64,000 nt of DNA from Neoceratodus forsteri. Its lineage: Eukaryota; Chordata; Ceratodontiformes; Ceratodontidae. The notes beneath the pieces were generated by a model. That model had not been told where the DNA came from. It made no database searches and saw only the letters and a list, made by a program, of their open reading frames with translations. The stretch is taken from assembly GCA_016271365.2 (NCBI GenBank), contig CM057453.1, positions 1,090,327,001 to 1,090,391,000 on the forward strand, given 5' to 3'. The position numbers and the translations under genes were made by a program. Below are positions 46,672 to 57,314 of this stretch, piece after piece. Position 1 is the first letter of the stretch; every line of letters starts with the position of its first letter.

Positions 46672-47251
46672 CCAAAGGTTGGGAGCAACCTCGGGTTGCT
46701 AGAGGGACGGCTGGAGGGAGGAGGATCGAGCATCCAACAGGCTGCTCTCCTCCTCTGGGAAGGGTGGGCTGCAGGTCCCGCCACTTTACCACCACCTGGG
46801 TGACCATGGGTGACCATGGGTGGAGGTGCAGTGAAGCCTGGGAGGGGATGACACTGGCCGGGATTCAGAGTGGCAGCACATCTCAGCATGCCCCGCCCCT
46901 AGGATCTCCTCATGTGCCAATACTCTCAGGGGAGGGACCAGAAACTGAGAAAAAAATCCACCTCTGCCACCGGTAGATGGCACCCGGCTGCCCCAGACTT
47001 TGGAACCAGGCTCCGCAGGGGGAGATGACCAGGACTACCCAATGCACACTTACAGACCGTGGGGAGACAACCCGGGGTCTCCCCCTCCCCGCCTGGGGGG
47101 TAAACTGAGACAGGATGGGGGTAAGTCTGGCAGTGCTCCCAGGAGATACCTGGGGAGAAGCTAGCAGGAACAACAGCCTAGGCATCCCTGAAGAGTGGGG
47201 GCCGATATGGTGAGACAGGGCATAAACAGAAAAAAGGAAAAAAAAAGGAAG
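46672..47251 (+). mobile_element. tRNA-derived SINE, 5'-truncated, joined to CR1
   Basis: It starts at the B-box-like 'gacccaaaggttgggagca', lacking the A box. It continues with the 'gatcgagcatccaacaggctgctctcc' block seen at 48540-48570 in the complete copy, and ends in an A-rich tail (47228-47251). The right flank is Ngaro gag. Confidence 0.8.
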
Positions 47252-47670
47252 GAAACATGGCTGCAGTGTTCTGCACCTGCTGGCTCCCCTCTGCTTGCTG
47301 TAAAACTTCTTTCTGCACTTGCTGCACCACCTCTCTGACCACTTTCTCCATGTGCTGTTCTGCTGCCACCTTGATGCATCTTTCTTCTGTTGTAGGTTGT
47401 CCTGTTGTCCTGAAATCAGCTGAAACAAAGAGGATCTCCTTCTGTTCCATCTGGCCTAAATACAGCCCACCCCAGCAAATCTCCTGGCTCCTTGCTGCCT
47501 TGCTGCCTTGCTGTATCCCCCAATCCTAGACTTTCCTTTGCTACCTGCCTAGTGTAGCCCCCCCCCTTCCTAACTACCTTTGTCTCGTTTGGTGCCATTG
47601 GCAGTGGATATGCATTTGTTTCCCATGCATGCACACGGCTAAGCATTTGGGAGAGGAGTGAGGCCATCTC
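47252..47670 (-). pseudogene. Ngaro gag, N-terminal part
   Basis: The minus strand reads MASLLSQMLSRVHAWETNAY from about 47670. After a shift near 47440 it has EQHMEKVVREVVQQVQKEVL, a likely coiled coil, then QQVQNTAA at the insert border. It continues on the far side at 45032 with the Gln-rich segment. Assignment as gag is by position and continuity. Confidence 0.5.
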
Positions 47671-47895
47671 CGCGTGAAATAAATGGTTATGATAGGCAAA
47701 TAATACAAACGTAGGAACGCAGTATAAAAAGCATAACAAAATATGTAGATTCAGATAATAAAAGGTACAGCATACATATAACCATAAAATAAAACAAATC
47801 AAGGTTAGCGGCTAGATAAAAATGTATAGCATAGTTTATGGAAGAGATGAATATACAGTAAATAATGACAAGCGCAACATAGTTCAACCAACTAA

Positions 47896-47899
47896 TTAA
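47896..47899. repeat. TTAA target site, left
   Basis: TTAA directly outside the left inverted terminus; the same four bases lie at 49399-49402. Confidence 0.8.
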
Positions 47900-48424
47900 A
47901 GGAGTAGTACAGTCAGAATTTGGAAAAACATATGTTGTGCAGAGTGTTTTAATTTGTGTGTGTAGTTCTAGTATGTACTTCCCTCCATCTGCTATTAGGG
48001 GTTTTTTTCTAAATTAGCCTTCTAGTTTTATGGTAGTGTCATGGCCCATGAGGACCTCCATCTCAGCAATATTTATTGCACTTCTTGTTCCTAGAGTGCC
48101 TCCTGTCCCATGTGACAGTGATGTCTCCAGGACCATGGATTCAGGAAGCACTGGTGGTTTAGAGTCAATCTACTACAGCAGAACTGTGATATTAAGTAAT
48201 GTTCCATATTCAGTGAGCACTAATTACTACATTTATAGTTTAGCAAATACGTGAGGGCTAATTGAGTGGGTTATTCTGTAAGAAAACAACTATAGTCTTT
48301 ACGAATTCTAGCATTGATGATCTTGTGATTTGTGTGTTCTTTATGGCCATGTATAATTTGATGAAATAAAAAGTTTTAAAAGCAAAACATTTACTCCTGC
48401 TGGCTAGATCTGACACACACATAG

Positions 48425-48437
48425 AAAACAAAAGTAC
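48425..48437. repeat. Target-site duplication of SINE, left copy
   Basis: AAAACAAAAGTAC, identical to 48977-48989. Confidence 0.92.
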
Positions 48438-48976
48438 GTCCAGCCCATCGGTGCAGTGGTTGGATTTACGCTAGCGATGCCAGTGACCCGGGTTCGGGAA
48501 CAGACCTGGGTCATCATCAGAGGGCCAGTTGGGGGGAGATGGATTGAGCATCCTGTGGACTGCTCTCCTTCTCCAGGGGTAGGGCGTGGGTGTCACTGGG
48601 GCATGGGGGACCTCTGGCAGAAGCCAGAGGTTCTGCAAGCAGTCGGTGCCAGCAGGGACCAAGGGCAGGATGGATGCTGGCATCATTGCATGTTCCCGCC
48701 CCCTGCAAAAACAGGGAAAAAAACATGCCTGCCTGCTGCCTCTATGAAGCCCACCCCTTTGGCCGCAATCGGCTCTGCCAGGCTGACTTCTGCCCTATCC
48801 CAACGGTCGTGACACCTCTGGCCAGGGTGCCATGACCCTGCCCTGGGGGGCAATCCAGGGGGTCATGGGAGGGCAGCTAATGTGAGGGAGCCACAGCCGT
48901 GGGGGTCTGTGACCGGGGCAGATGCTTGGCAGTAGGAGGGGGCACACAAAGAATAAATTTTAAAAAAAAAGAAAAC
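48438..48976 (+). mobile_element. tRNA-derived SINE, complete copy
   Basis: A 539-bp plus-strand SINE. The tRNA-like head has an A-box-like 'ggtgcagtgg' at 48450-48459 and a B box 'ggttcgggaa' at 48491-48500, which would be an internal RNA polymerase III promoter. A long GC-rich body follows, with an A-rich tail from 48962. The perfect 13-bp duplication defines both ends. It is nested inside the TTAA element and serves as the reference for the other copies. Confidence 0.93.
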
Positions 48977-48989
48977 AAAACAAAAGTAC
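48977..48989. repeat. Target-site duplication of SINE, right copy
   Basis: Identical to 48425-48437. Confidence 0.92.
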
Positions 48990-49402
48990 TGAATTAGAGC
49001 TATTCATTGGAGGTCAGAACATCAGGCTTCTCTCTCTAGTACTTACTGAACCAGTGGTTGTGGACGCTGTGTTGGCTAAGAACACAGGATCACCTTGTAA
49101 ATAGGGCCTAAATAGCCCTAATGGTGAAATTGTCTATTCTTTGACATACGCCTGTATAAATAAAATGTTTTACTACTATATCACTGTCACATGGGACAGG
49201 ATGCATTGTAGGAAAAAGAAGAGCAATAAACCTTTCTGAGATGGAGATCCCTGGGACCATAAAACTACCACATAACTATCAGGCTAATTTAGAAAGAAAG
49301 CCTAATAGCAAACAAAGGAAAGGACACACCAGGACTAAACATAGAAATCAAAACAATCTGTACAACATGTTTTTGCAAATTTTGACTGTACTACTCCTTT
49401 AA

Positions 49403-49731
49403 AAAGGAACATTTTTACTGACATTCCCACTTACCTGTACAGTGATTTCCAAGAAGTCCTTGAATGAGTCAATGCTGATCAGCATTCTGCATTACGCTCA
49501 TTAACTGCTGCTGCTCCTTCTGTATTACTGTTTGTGGGCATAACACTTGAACTAGGACTTCGTTCTGAACATTCACCTCAGAAGAAGCATTGCAAGCTTG
49601 TTGGTTTGGTTAGGTGGAAAAGTAATGGCTGAAGGTGTGAGTTAGTCAGTATCTTTCCCCAGATGCACTTACTTCTTTGTCTCCTTCACAGTCAACCAGC
49701 AGATGTTTTTACTTGCTAAGTAACATACAGT
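49403..49731. other. No recognisable feature
   Basis: About 330 bp. A minus-strand Gln-rich stretch near 49510 could be more gag-like sequence but is too short to claim. Confidence 0.45.
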
Positions 49732-50170
49732 AACACAGAAACATGCAGTTGGCAGGGATTCTCGATGCATCATATTCACCACCTACTTCATAAGCAGGTA
49801 TGAGTAAGTACGCTGTGGAAACATGTACTAATTTAAAAGGGTGTTTTACACACTCTTCCAACCAAAGTATCCAGCAACTTCCTTGGTAGCCTGTAATTTT
49901 TCCAGGCTTACCTTAAAAACCTGTACTGTCTTCATGTCCTTTGTCCCCACTGGTGGGTTGTTCCATAGATTCACTATACTCAGATAGAAAAGACCTTCCT
50001 AATATTACCCCTAAATTTACCACCTCTGAGCTTCAGGGTGGGTTCCTATGTTCTGCTGAAGGACATCAGATCGAACATCTCTGTTCAGTTTTGTTGATAC
50101 CCTTGAGTATACAGAAGACTGAGATTATCTGGAATTTTGTCTGTCTCCTCCAGGGGGTTCTGCACAGTGG
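49732..50170 (-). mobile_element. CR1 LINE 3' end
   Basis: Minus-strand CR1 tail with reverse-complemented 3' UTR from 49732. Near 50050-49950 the minus strand reads TLKLRGGKFRGNIRKVF and then the decayed 'W-N-N-P-P-V-G'-type segment. It is more diverged than the 45-kb copy and seems a different CR1 subfamily. Confidence 0.75.
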
Positions 50171-50180
50171 TTGAGACATA

Positions 50181-50307
50181 CAGTGGTTGCAATGTAGCAT
50201 CTCAAGTTACTGCATGACAAAAGAGATTAACTGCCATTGAAATCACCTTGTTCACTACATTATCTCGTATGATGCAGTACTGTGTTGCATCTTGGCCAGC
50301 ACCACTG
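50181..50307. mobile_element. Short mariner-like MITE
   Basis: A 127-bp element with termini CAGTGGTTGC and ACCACTG, mirrored, flanked by TA on both sides. The inside ('gaaatcacctt') is shared with the copy at 19019-19160. No coding capacity. Confidence 0.6.
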
Positions 50308-50319
50308 TATAATAAAACT

Positions 50320-52800
50320 GTTCTTGCTTTTGCTGACTCCCAGGTGCCAGTCCACCCTCACCACTGTCCTGGCTGCTGAAATTCCCCATAGTTTAATGGC
50401 AAGCTTCAAGAACCTAAAAGACGTGGACAGAGGCTAGAGTGCTGTTAGGGGAAATCAAACTTGCTCCCCGATAAGATTGCTCTGGTGTCTTATTATCAAT
50501 GATACTTGGAGGCTGTGATTCGCATGAGAAAAAACTTCTACTCCACTGTCATTACATCAAGAAGAAATAGACCTGAACTCTCTTTAGATTGCTTGATAAG
50601 ATTCTAAATCCTGACTGTTTCGGTCCCCGAATGGGACCAAGTTCAATTGACCAATACGAATAGTTTGCTGATTTATTCTCAACCATGATTACAAAGCTCA
50701 GTGAAGCTATTTCCTCCTCTGGTATTGTCTACTAGTGTAGTGGTCAAAGGGAAGAGATAGTCAAATTTTGGTTGCAGTGGTTTGACTTTTGGCCCACTTG
50801 CTGCATCAGAGGCTCTATGAGAATAGACTGCTGGACCTCAGTGTGAAAACCTGGAAGAGAGGAGGGAGAGGGGAGACAAGATAAAGATTAATAAATACCT
50901 CACAGGGTTGAACAAGGTACAGGAGGGGAGTATTTTTCATAGGAGAAGGTGCACAAGAACAAGGGGACATACATAGAAACTGAAAGGGAGAATATTTTGG
51001 AGGGATGTGAGAAACTGCTTAACTAGGAAAGCGGTGAATACCTGGAGCAGTCCCAATGTGGAGATAGTGGTGGTGAAAACAATGGTGGACTTCAGGCATG
51101 CATGGGATAAGTACAAGGAAACATTAGCTGGGAAGCAGGTGGGGGGTAGATGGAGATCAGTTAGGATCTGCGGCAACAGTATAAGCAGGGACAAATGAGC
51201 AGACTAGGTGGACCAAGCAGCCCTTATCTGCTAACAAATTCTGTTTCCATAATTATGCAGAAATCTGCCAGGTGCTGTCAGAGCTGTGGTAGTCTACTTG
51301 CGTCCTAAATCCATCCCCCTCTCATTTGATAAAGGCGGGTTAGCAAATGCTATGTTATGTATTTGTTGAGGTCACTAATTCCTCACGGTGTCTTGCCATA
51401 CTTGTCTTAAGAGACTCTTGTGAAACCCCTCCTAAACATGGAGCATTTAGATCCTGGTGACTTCACAAATTATAGGCCTTTCTCTAATCTTCATTTTATA
51501 GGTAAGGTTATTGAAAAAGTTGCGGTACTTCGTCTGATGGAACACCTGGCAAAATATGATTTTTATGAGCCTATCTAGTCCAGTTTCTGATGTTGCCACA
51601 GCAAGGACACTGCTCTGGTCCAGGTCATAAATGATCTGCCCCTAGTGAAAAATTGAGGAGAGCTATCATTTCTGGTTCTCCTTCATCTCTCAACTGCATT
51701 TCATACTGTTGATGATGAGGAGTTGGTTTAGTGCCTGAAGAGGAGTTGTGATCTGCCCAGAACTGATTTGAACTGGTTCAGGTCTTTCCTGTAAGAGCAT
51801 TGCCAAGCAGTGTTTCTGGGAAATGTTCGATTTAGCCCATCTGATGAAGTTCTATGCAGTGTCCCTCAGAACTCTATTCTCTCCTCACTATTATTTGTGG
51901 TATATATGCTTCCACGGATGATGTGATTCAAAGGTATGACTCGAGTTTTCACAGCTATGCACATGACACTCAGCTTTACCTTTGGTTTTGACCTGGGAAG
52001 GTAAATCCAGTGCTGGTGGTGCAAAGTGCTATCAGGGAAATCAGGGTCTGGATGAGGGTCAGTTGGCTAAGACTCAATCCTAGAAAAAAGCAAGTTGCTT
52101 TTGCTTGGCCTGGATTGCCTGATGTCTGGAGGTAAGAAACATCTTAGTTCCCCCATCACTGATGAGTCTAAGCTATAGATAAAGGAGAAGATGTACAACC
52201 TAGAAGTCGTCTTTGATGGTGAGCTAGTCATGGCAACTCAGGTGTCAGCAGTTGTTTGAAGTGATTTCTGTTATCTAAAGAATGTGGCCAGGTTGTGTGC
52301 TCCTTCCTAGATTAGAATGACCTGTGTACATTAGTGCAAGCTTTTGTCACCTTTTGAATTGACTACTGAAACACATGCTGTTATAGCCTTCCATCAATTC
52401 GGCTCCACCAGTTTCAGTGTACCCAAAATGCAGCAGCCAGGTTACTAACAGCTACGCCTAAATTTAAACATATTACTCCAGTTCTGCATGAATTACATGG
52501 GCTGCTGGTAAAATAACAATATGACTTTAAAATTCTTTTGCTTGTTTATAAGCAAATAAATGTACTGGCCCCCTTTGCCTTCAACAGCCAGGTGCAACCC
52601 ATGAAGATCTTTGGGACAGCAGAGTTCTTCACTTGGATTAGCAGGGACTCTTAATAGGTTAAGATTAGCAGGGGGCTGAGCCTTCTCTGTTGCTGCTCCA
52701 AGGCTTTGGAATGCTGTCCTGAGAACTATCCATTCTGCCTCTTTGGTTTGATTCCTTAATAAAATTGAAGACCTGGCTTTTAGATTGCCCATTTCAAGTG
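50320..52800 (+). pseudogene. L2 ORF2 remnant (RT)
   Basis: The plus strand in shifting frames gives AVIRMRKNFYSTVITSRRN near 50513 (the linker before RT). After the CR1 insert it gives LVKPLLNMEHLDPGDFTNY near 51420, where LDP...NYRP is the L2 entry block, then VIEKVAVLRLMEHLAKYDF near 51510. A TALVQVINDL stretch follows near 51615, then the decayed palm 'SYAHDTQLYL' near 51953 in place of YADDTQLY. 'CTQNAAARLL' lies near 52420 and a terminal tail near 52750. There are many stops and shifts, so this is an old copy. Confidence 0.8.
50790..51253 (+). mobile_element. CR1 LINE 3' end inserted in L2
   Basis: Plus-strand CR1 tail: 'taccctcacagggttgaacaagg'-like region near 50895, the block 'agggatgtgagaaactgc' near 51001, and 3' end 'cagcccttatctgctaacaaattctgtttcc' at 51219-51250. 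L2 code lies on both sides. Confidence 0.8.
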
Positions 52801-52861
52801 AATGATTAATTAATAGATCTAAGCCATAAGTGTTTTAAATTGTTGAGACTGAATAAATCTT

Positions 52862-53446
52862 TTTTTTATTATTCTCTTTGCTTATGTGGTAGGCTGGGGA
52901 TATACGCCATACCTGCCATTAGTGTCCCTTTCAGGTTCACCCCTGTGTTGTGCCAACTCCAGAGACCTACTGGGGATCCAGGAGACTATGGCTTGTCCTC
53001 CAAGGTGGGGCTCCCACGGGCCAAAGAAGGAGGGCCAAGATGTTAATCTGGACCCCGGTATCCCCTAAAATGGGCTAAGGTGGCACTTGCAAGGGCCCTG
53101 GCATCATTGTGCTGCTGCCGCAGGGGTTTGTGCTTGTGGATGCCCCTGGAGATTAAGACTTGCAATGACATTAGTGCAGGGTCTGCGTGCTCCCACATGT
53201 GCCCTACAGGTATCTACCATTGTCTCCGCCTCTCAATGTGGTCCCATGCTGGAACTGTACTCCCAGCCTCTACTTGCAGTAACACTTATGCCGGACTCAG
53301 CCCCCCCACCCCCCAGAGGAGGACAGCAGTCCCTGAGACATTCATCCTACCTCCCCTTGGCTGGCCCTCTGATGCACTGGACTAGTTCCCAATCCTGGGT
53401 CATCAGAATTGCTAGCATAATGCTACCACTGCACCAGTGGGCTGGC
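52862..53446 (-). mobile_element. tRNA-derived SINE in L2 3' region
   Basis: Minus-strand SINE with poly-T at 52860-52868 and the head near 53446 ('taccactgcaccagtgggctgg', A-box complement). It is flanked by TGAATAAATCTT (52850-52861) and TGAGCAAATCTT (53447-53458), a 12-bp duplication with two mismatches. The L2 3' end continues after it. Confidence 0.85.
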
Positions 53447-53575
53447 TGAGCAAATCTTACATTGATTCTAAAACTGTTTTTGTGGATATGTGTTATTTGT
53501 ATTATTTTCTGTGTTTTTAAATTGTAAAGCACTTTGAGCCCTGGAAAGACATTGTTTAAATAAAATTCTATGAAT

Positions 53576-53828
53576 TCCCCCTTATAGCCTCAGTTTCTCC
53601 AACAAGAACATGTTTATGGCCACCAGACTCTCTTCATAGCTTTTGTGTTTCATATCCCTGATCATTTTGGTGGCCCTGCATGGCACCATGTCTGCTGTCT
53701 TAGTGTCCTTTTTGCATTTAGGAGTCCAGATCTGCAAACATTACTCCAGTTTGGACCTGTCCAGGGCCTTTTAAAGAGGGAAGATAACTTCCTCTTCCCT
53801 GCTGACCAGACCATTTTTGATGCACCCA
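53576..53828 (-). mobile_element. CR1 LINE fragment
   Basis: The minus strand reads RATKMIRDMKHKSYEESL near 53680, the CR1 'RATKMI.GL...YEERL' block, with following residues toward 53590. The 3' terminus is missing. Confidence 0.7.
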
Positions 53829-55175
53829 GTATTTTATTTTATTTTTTTATTTGTATTTCGGATGACACCTTTGAGCCAAGGGCTCTTTTACAAAGGTTCC
53901 ACGTCAAGGCAATAAGGTACAAAACATAACATGATCATTACAATGGAAATTACAAAAAAAAAGACAATAAGGTTACAATACTAGCAGACAAAGGCATTGT
54001 CGAGGAATTGTGTTGCAAGTTAATTATACAGTACAAGTCATAGGCGGCTCAGTGAAGCTTTGTTAGAAGTGGGTTAGTGGGAAAAGAGAAAGAAGAGCGG
54101 TGGTGAGGGAGTGATATGGGAGAGAGAGAGGGAGGAGGAGAGAAATAGGGAGGGCATTGCATTGGGTATGTGGTAGATGGGAAATAGCAAGGGAGGAGGA
54201 ATGGGGGGGATAAAAAGGAAGAGGAGACCGATTCATCCTATACCCAGTAATGGGGGGTAGGAGAGGAGGAGGAGCTGAGTCAGTGAGGAGGGATGCTTGA
54301 GGTTAGTATGCCTGGAGGGGATTATAAGAAGCAATCACAGAAGGCACTAGCCATGAGGTGTTGACATAGTTTAGATTTAAAAGCACCAATCCTGGCAATG
54401 TTGGAGATTTCTGTAGTTAGCAAGTTGAACCAGGTGCAGGCTCTGACAAGGTAAGAATGCTGAGCTTGAGAGGTCCAGCAGCGAGGTATTGTAAAGGTTA
54501 GACTGTCCGATCTTCTAGTTAGGTGGCAGACACGCTGTGGGGTCAATATTGATTGGACTCCAGGAGGCATAAGGCCCAGTGATGTCTTCTTAGCTAGTAT
54601 TCTTCCAGCCCTCTTGACAGCAGTCATATACTGCATGTCATGCTTCATTCCCATGTCTGTTACGATTGCCAGGCCCTTTTCCTCCTCCACTGTAGCAAGA
54701 AGAGCCACACATAGTGTGCAGGTCCAATATCTGTGTTTCCTCTTCAAATGTAGCACTTTGCATTTGGTTACATTTACTCTAAGACCCCAAGAGTCTGACC
54801 AATCACTTAGCTGATTTTGGACCTCCTGGAGCTGGTACTCAAGGGAGTCCACCTCCCTGTCCAGCAAAGTATAATCTGCAAATTTAAGCAGCCTGCTACA
54901 GATACCAGATCATTGATGAAAATACTGAACAGCAGTGGCCTCAGCCGTGATTCCTTTGAGATGATGTTGAGTACCCCTCTCCACTTAGAGTAGTGCTCAT
55001 CCAGGCAGCTATGTGCTTTCTGTCCCCAAGCTAGTCTGCAATCCACCCTGTGTACATATGATGTTTACAACATCATTGTAGTTTTCCCTACAGCTAGTCA
55101 TGTACCACAGTGTCAAAGACCTTGCTGAAGGTGATTATGTAGCACTGAGGTACCTGTATGTGTGGTGATGTGCTG
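53829..55175 (-). mobile_element. LINE of the CR1 superfamily, 3' part
   Basis: A 3' UTR at 53829-54320 ('ttttatttgtatttcggatgac') and ORF2 above it. On the minus strand from about 55110 are KVFDTVVHD, the SRLRPLLFSIFINDL block near 54930 and a degraded FADYTLLD. The open frame 54322-54867 then carries QLQEVQNQLSDWSDSWGLRV, VNVTKCKVLHL, a VTDMGMKHD region and a terminal FKSKLCQHLM. It differs from the standard CR1 copies here, and the exact clade is open. The 5' half is missing. Confidence 0.7.
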
Positions 55176-55289
55176 ACTGACACTTGCTAGACAGTGTATG
55201 CATGTACTGTAACATGGCTTGGATTTGAGTTATAAAAAAAAAAAGCTTGGACAACCTATAAGGTCTCTCAGCCTTTCTCAACAATACTA

Positions 55290-55627
55290 GATTTTCCAAC
55301 TTACTCTTTAACTAAGGCCTCACCTATAGTAGAATACTGCATGCAATTGTGAAACTATACTACAGAAAGATATAGTAAAATTGGACAAGGTATAACAAAG
55401 AGCTAGAAAGATAAGGGGTTAAAAAAAATCCAAGGACATGCTTAAGGATCTGGAACTTTTTGCTTTGCAGATAATGCTAAGGGAATATCTTCAAGGTGTT
55501 CAAAATGTTGGCACTGAGAAATTTAAAGGATCCATCAAGTCTACTTGTATTGGTACTGAACAGAAGAACAAGGAGAAATAAGTTTTCATTGAGAGAGGGA
55601 GGACTCAGAAGAGATATAAGGTACCTT
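55290..55627 (+). mobile_element. Decayed CR1-like fragment
   Basis: The plus strand near 55320-55420 resembles the CR1 'PHLEYC.Q.W' block (read as PIVEYCMQL). The following 'gaacaaggagaaataag' region resembles the C-terminus. It is weakly preserved. Confidence 0.4.
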
Positions 55628-56170
55628 TTTTCCCCATAAAGTTTTTCTTTTTATCCTCCTCAGCAGACCTTGGTGGATATCAGTCCTGTCTCTCTGCCCA
55701 GCAGACAACCCTACCTTTCTCCAGGTCCAGAAAGTTGTTCCCCCATAAATTTCACCCACAGCAGAGGCAGGAAGGGAAGGGAAGGGCAAACCTCACTCTG
55801 CCCGGCAGATATATCCAGTTCAGCTGTGGGACCACAGCAGCAGAGTGGATCACCAGGACATGGGTAGGGCTTCTCAAACCCAACCTCCTGTTTTTTCCAC
55901 TTTCTCTCTTCCCTCTCCTGCTGTGGTGCCAGTGCATGTGTGTGGAGGTGCACTCATTCTATGTCACTGCACCCCCCCTCCCTTTGAGTCACTCATGCCT
56001 CTGCACTACCACCAGGCCTCCACCCGGTGGCATGGGCCAAGACAGCATGGCCACTCTTCCCAAGAGAGGAATGCTGTCCCCAGGATGTTAAATCCTCTCT
56101 GACCCTGCCAAACCCCAGCAACCCATGCTCTTTCCCAAACGTGGGTTAACGATGTGGCAGGAGGTAAGTC
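55628..56170 (-). mobile_element. Diverged SINE of the same family
   Basis: T-rich start at 55628, and a body whose distal part ('aggatgttaaatcctct...gcaacccatgctctttcccaaacgtggg', 56085-56148) parallels 37424-37490 of the CpG-rich SINE. The tRNA-like head is poorly kept and no duplication is obvious. Confidence 0.5.
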
Positions 56171-56224
56171 GTATGATGACTCAGCTGTCCACACAACTGA
56201 TCTGGCCTATAAGGTAATATTTTA

Positions 56225-56995
56225 CTGATTTTATTTTATTTGATAATCAGGTAAACACACTGGGAATATTCCCATTTTACAAGAGTGACCTGAGACAACA
56301 CAGACAAGGTACAAAAGATAAACATTTTTTGTAAAATTTGGCACAGACAGTGCATTACTAATTTTCATTTAAATCAGTAGCGATAATAAATTGTATATGA
56401 ATACTCATGTAAAACAATAACAGTGGAGAAATAATTTAGATGTTCTTTTAATTTGATTCTAAATGTCATGTGAGATTCAAGTTTCCTAAGGTCAAGAGGA
56501 GGGTTGTTCCAAATTTCTGCAACTACAAAATCTAACAAATTTTGTTCAGTGGTGGCCAGTTTAAAGGGTACCACCAATAACTTTTTGTCAAATGACCTTG
56601 ATTTTTGTTTGTTTGTTTTTTGTTTCCTCTGGCACCCAGAACCCAGACAATTAATTTTGAACATCACTAGTAGAAAAAAACTATGGACAAGATTTTCACA
56701 TTCAGTTTAAATATACTTATTGTAAACAATTTGATTTTGTGCATAGAGATCAATGATGTTCTTGTCATTTAGCAAGCAGTAAAAAAATGCCCCAACAAAT
56801 TTTAGGGCACCTGCTTCCTGTGCTGATTTTCTGGGAGGCCTACATCCATATTATTGAACCATAGTCCAACACATGAAGCAGGCTGCCCTAGACAATAATA
56901 CTCCTTACTCCTCTGAGAAACTTTGCATATTTTTTTCTAACATTCCAGATTTTTAATTACTCTTTTTAATTAACAGAGTTTGTGATTTTTTTAAA
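56225..56995 (-). pseudogene. Older LINE, C-terminal part (host of L2 insert)
   Basis: The minus strand reads HVLDYGSIIWM near 56870, then frames to AEIWNNPPLDLRK near 56520 and FRIKLKEHLNYF near 56440. This is a LINE C-terminus with a WNxxP box. The 3' UTR starts near 56230 ('tattttatttgataatcagg'). Its RT part is at 61555-63240, beyond the inserted L2. Confidence 0.6.
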
Positions 56996-57314
56996 CTTTT
57001 TATTTATATTATTTTATACATAAGCATAAAACACATAAATCCTGAACAGGAATGTGATACAGTAGTACATCACATTACATTACTGAGGGTGATGACTATC
57101 AGTTCTACTGGTACAGGTAAGGCAAGGCAAATTTTATTTTTCAGGCGCCCAATCCCAGAGTTTCTGGGTGCCGTACAGTAAAATCACACTAATAATACAA
57201 GAATTTAAATTAATCTAAATAAATAATAAAATAGCAGCATAAAAATATAATTAATGGACATCTATATTAAAAAACTGAAACTCAGAAAAATAGGAGCAAG
57301 GCTTCAAGGGAGGA

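Larger units (their letters stand above)
35460..47690 (-). mobile_element. Ngaro-like tyrosine-recombinase retrotransposon, multiply interrupted
   Basis: Minus-strand segments in the order gag (about 47670-43800), RT (43725-40340), RNase H (about 39850-39640), tyrosine recombinase (39501-38640) and SGNH-type hydrolase (about 36770-36139). This is the Ngaro order, including the extra hydrolase ORF. Five inserts break it: 45054-47251, about 40950-43420, 39855-40250, about 37560-38640 and 37006-37538. Both outer ends are uncertain. Confidence 0.8.
47900..49398. mobile_element. TTAA-flanked element with long terminal inverted repeats (T2/Kolobok-like)
   Basis: The left end AGGAGTAGTACAGTCAGAAT is mirrored by 'gactgtactactcct' ending at 49398. 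Similarity of the inverted arms extends about 235 bp: 47900-48133 with 49165-49398, including the mirrored 'cctgtcccatgtgacagtgat' near 48110 and 'atcactgtcacatgggacagg' near 49180. TTAA flanks both sides. T2-type Kolobok MITEs of frogs have TTAA targets and ends starting AAAGG-like, and piggyBac elements share TTAA. Without its SINE insert it is about 950 bp and non-coding. Confidence 0.82.
50310..53575 (+). mobile_element. L2 LINE, interrupted twice
   Basis: Plus-strand L2 from the end of the endonuclease linker (near 50380) through RT to a 3' end 'gtaaagcactttgagccctgg...aaataaaattc' at 53527-53570, typical of L2. A CR1 tail (50790-51253) and a SINE (52862-53446) interrupt it. Confidence 0.85.

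Noticed and set aside
48438..48512. Possible tRNA gene (A and B boxes)
   Set aside because: The box pair is followed by a long repeat body and A-tail, with a duplication flanking the whole 539 bp. It is the head of a SINE, not a functional tRNA.
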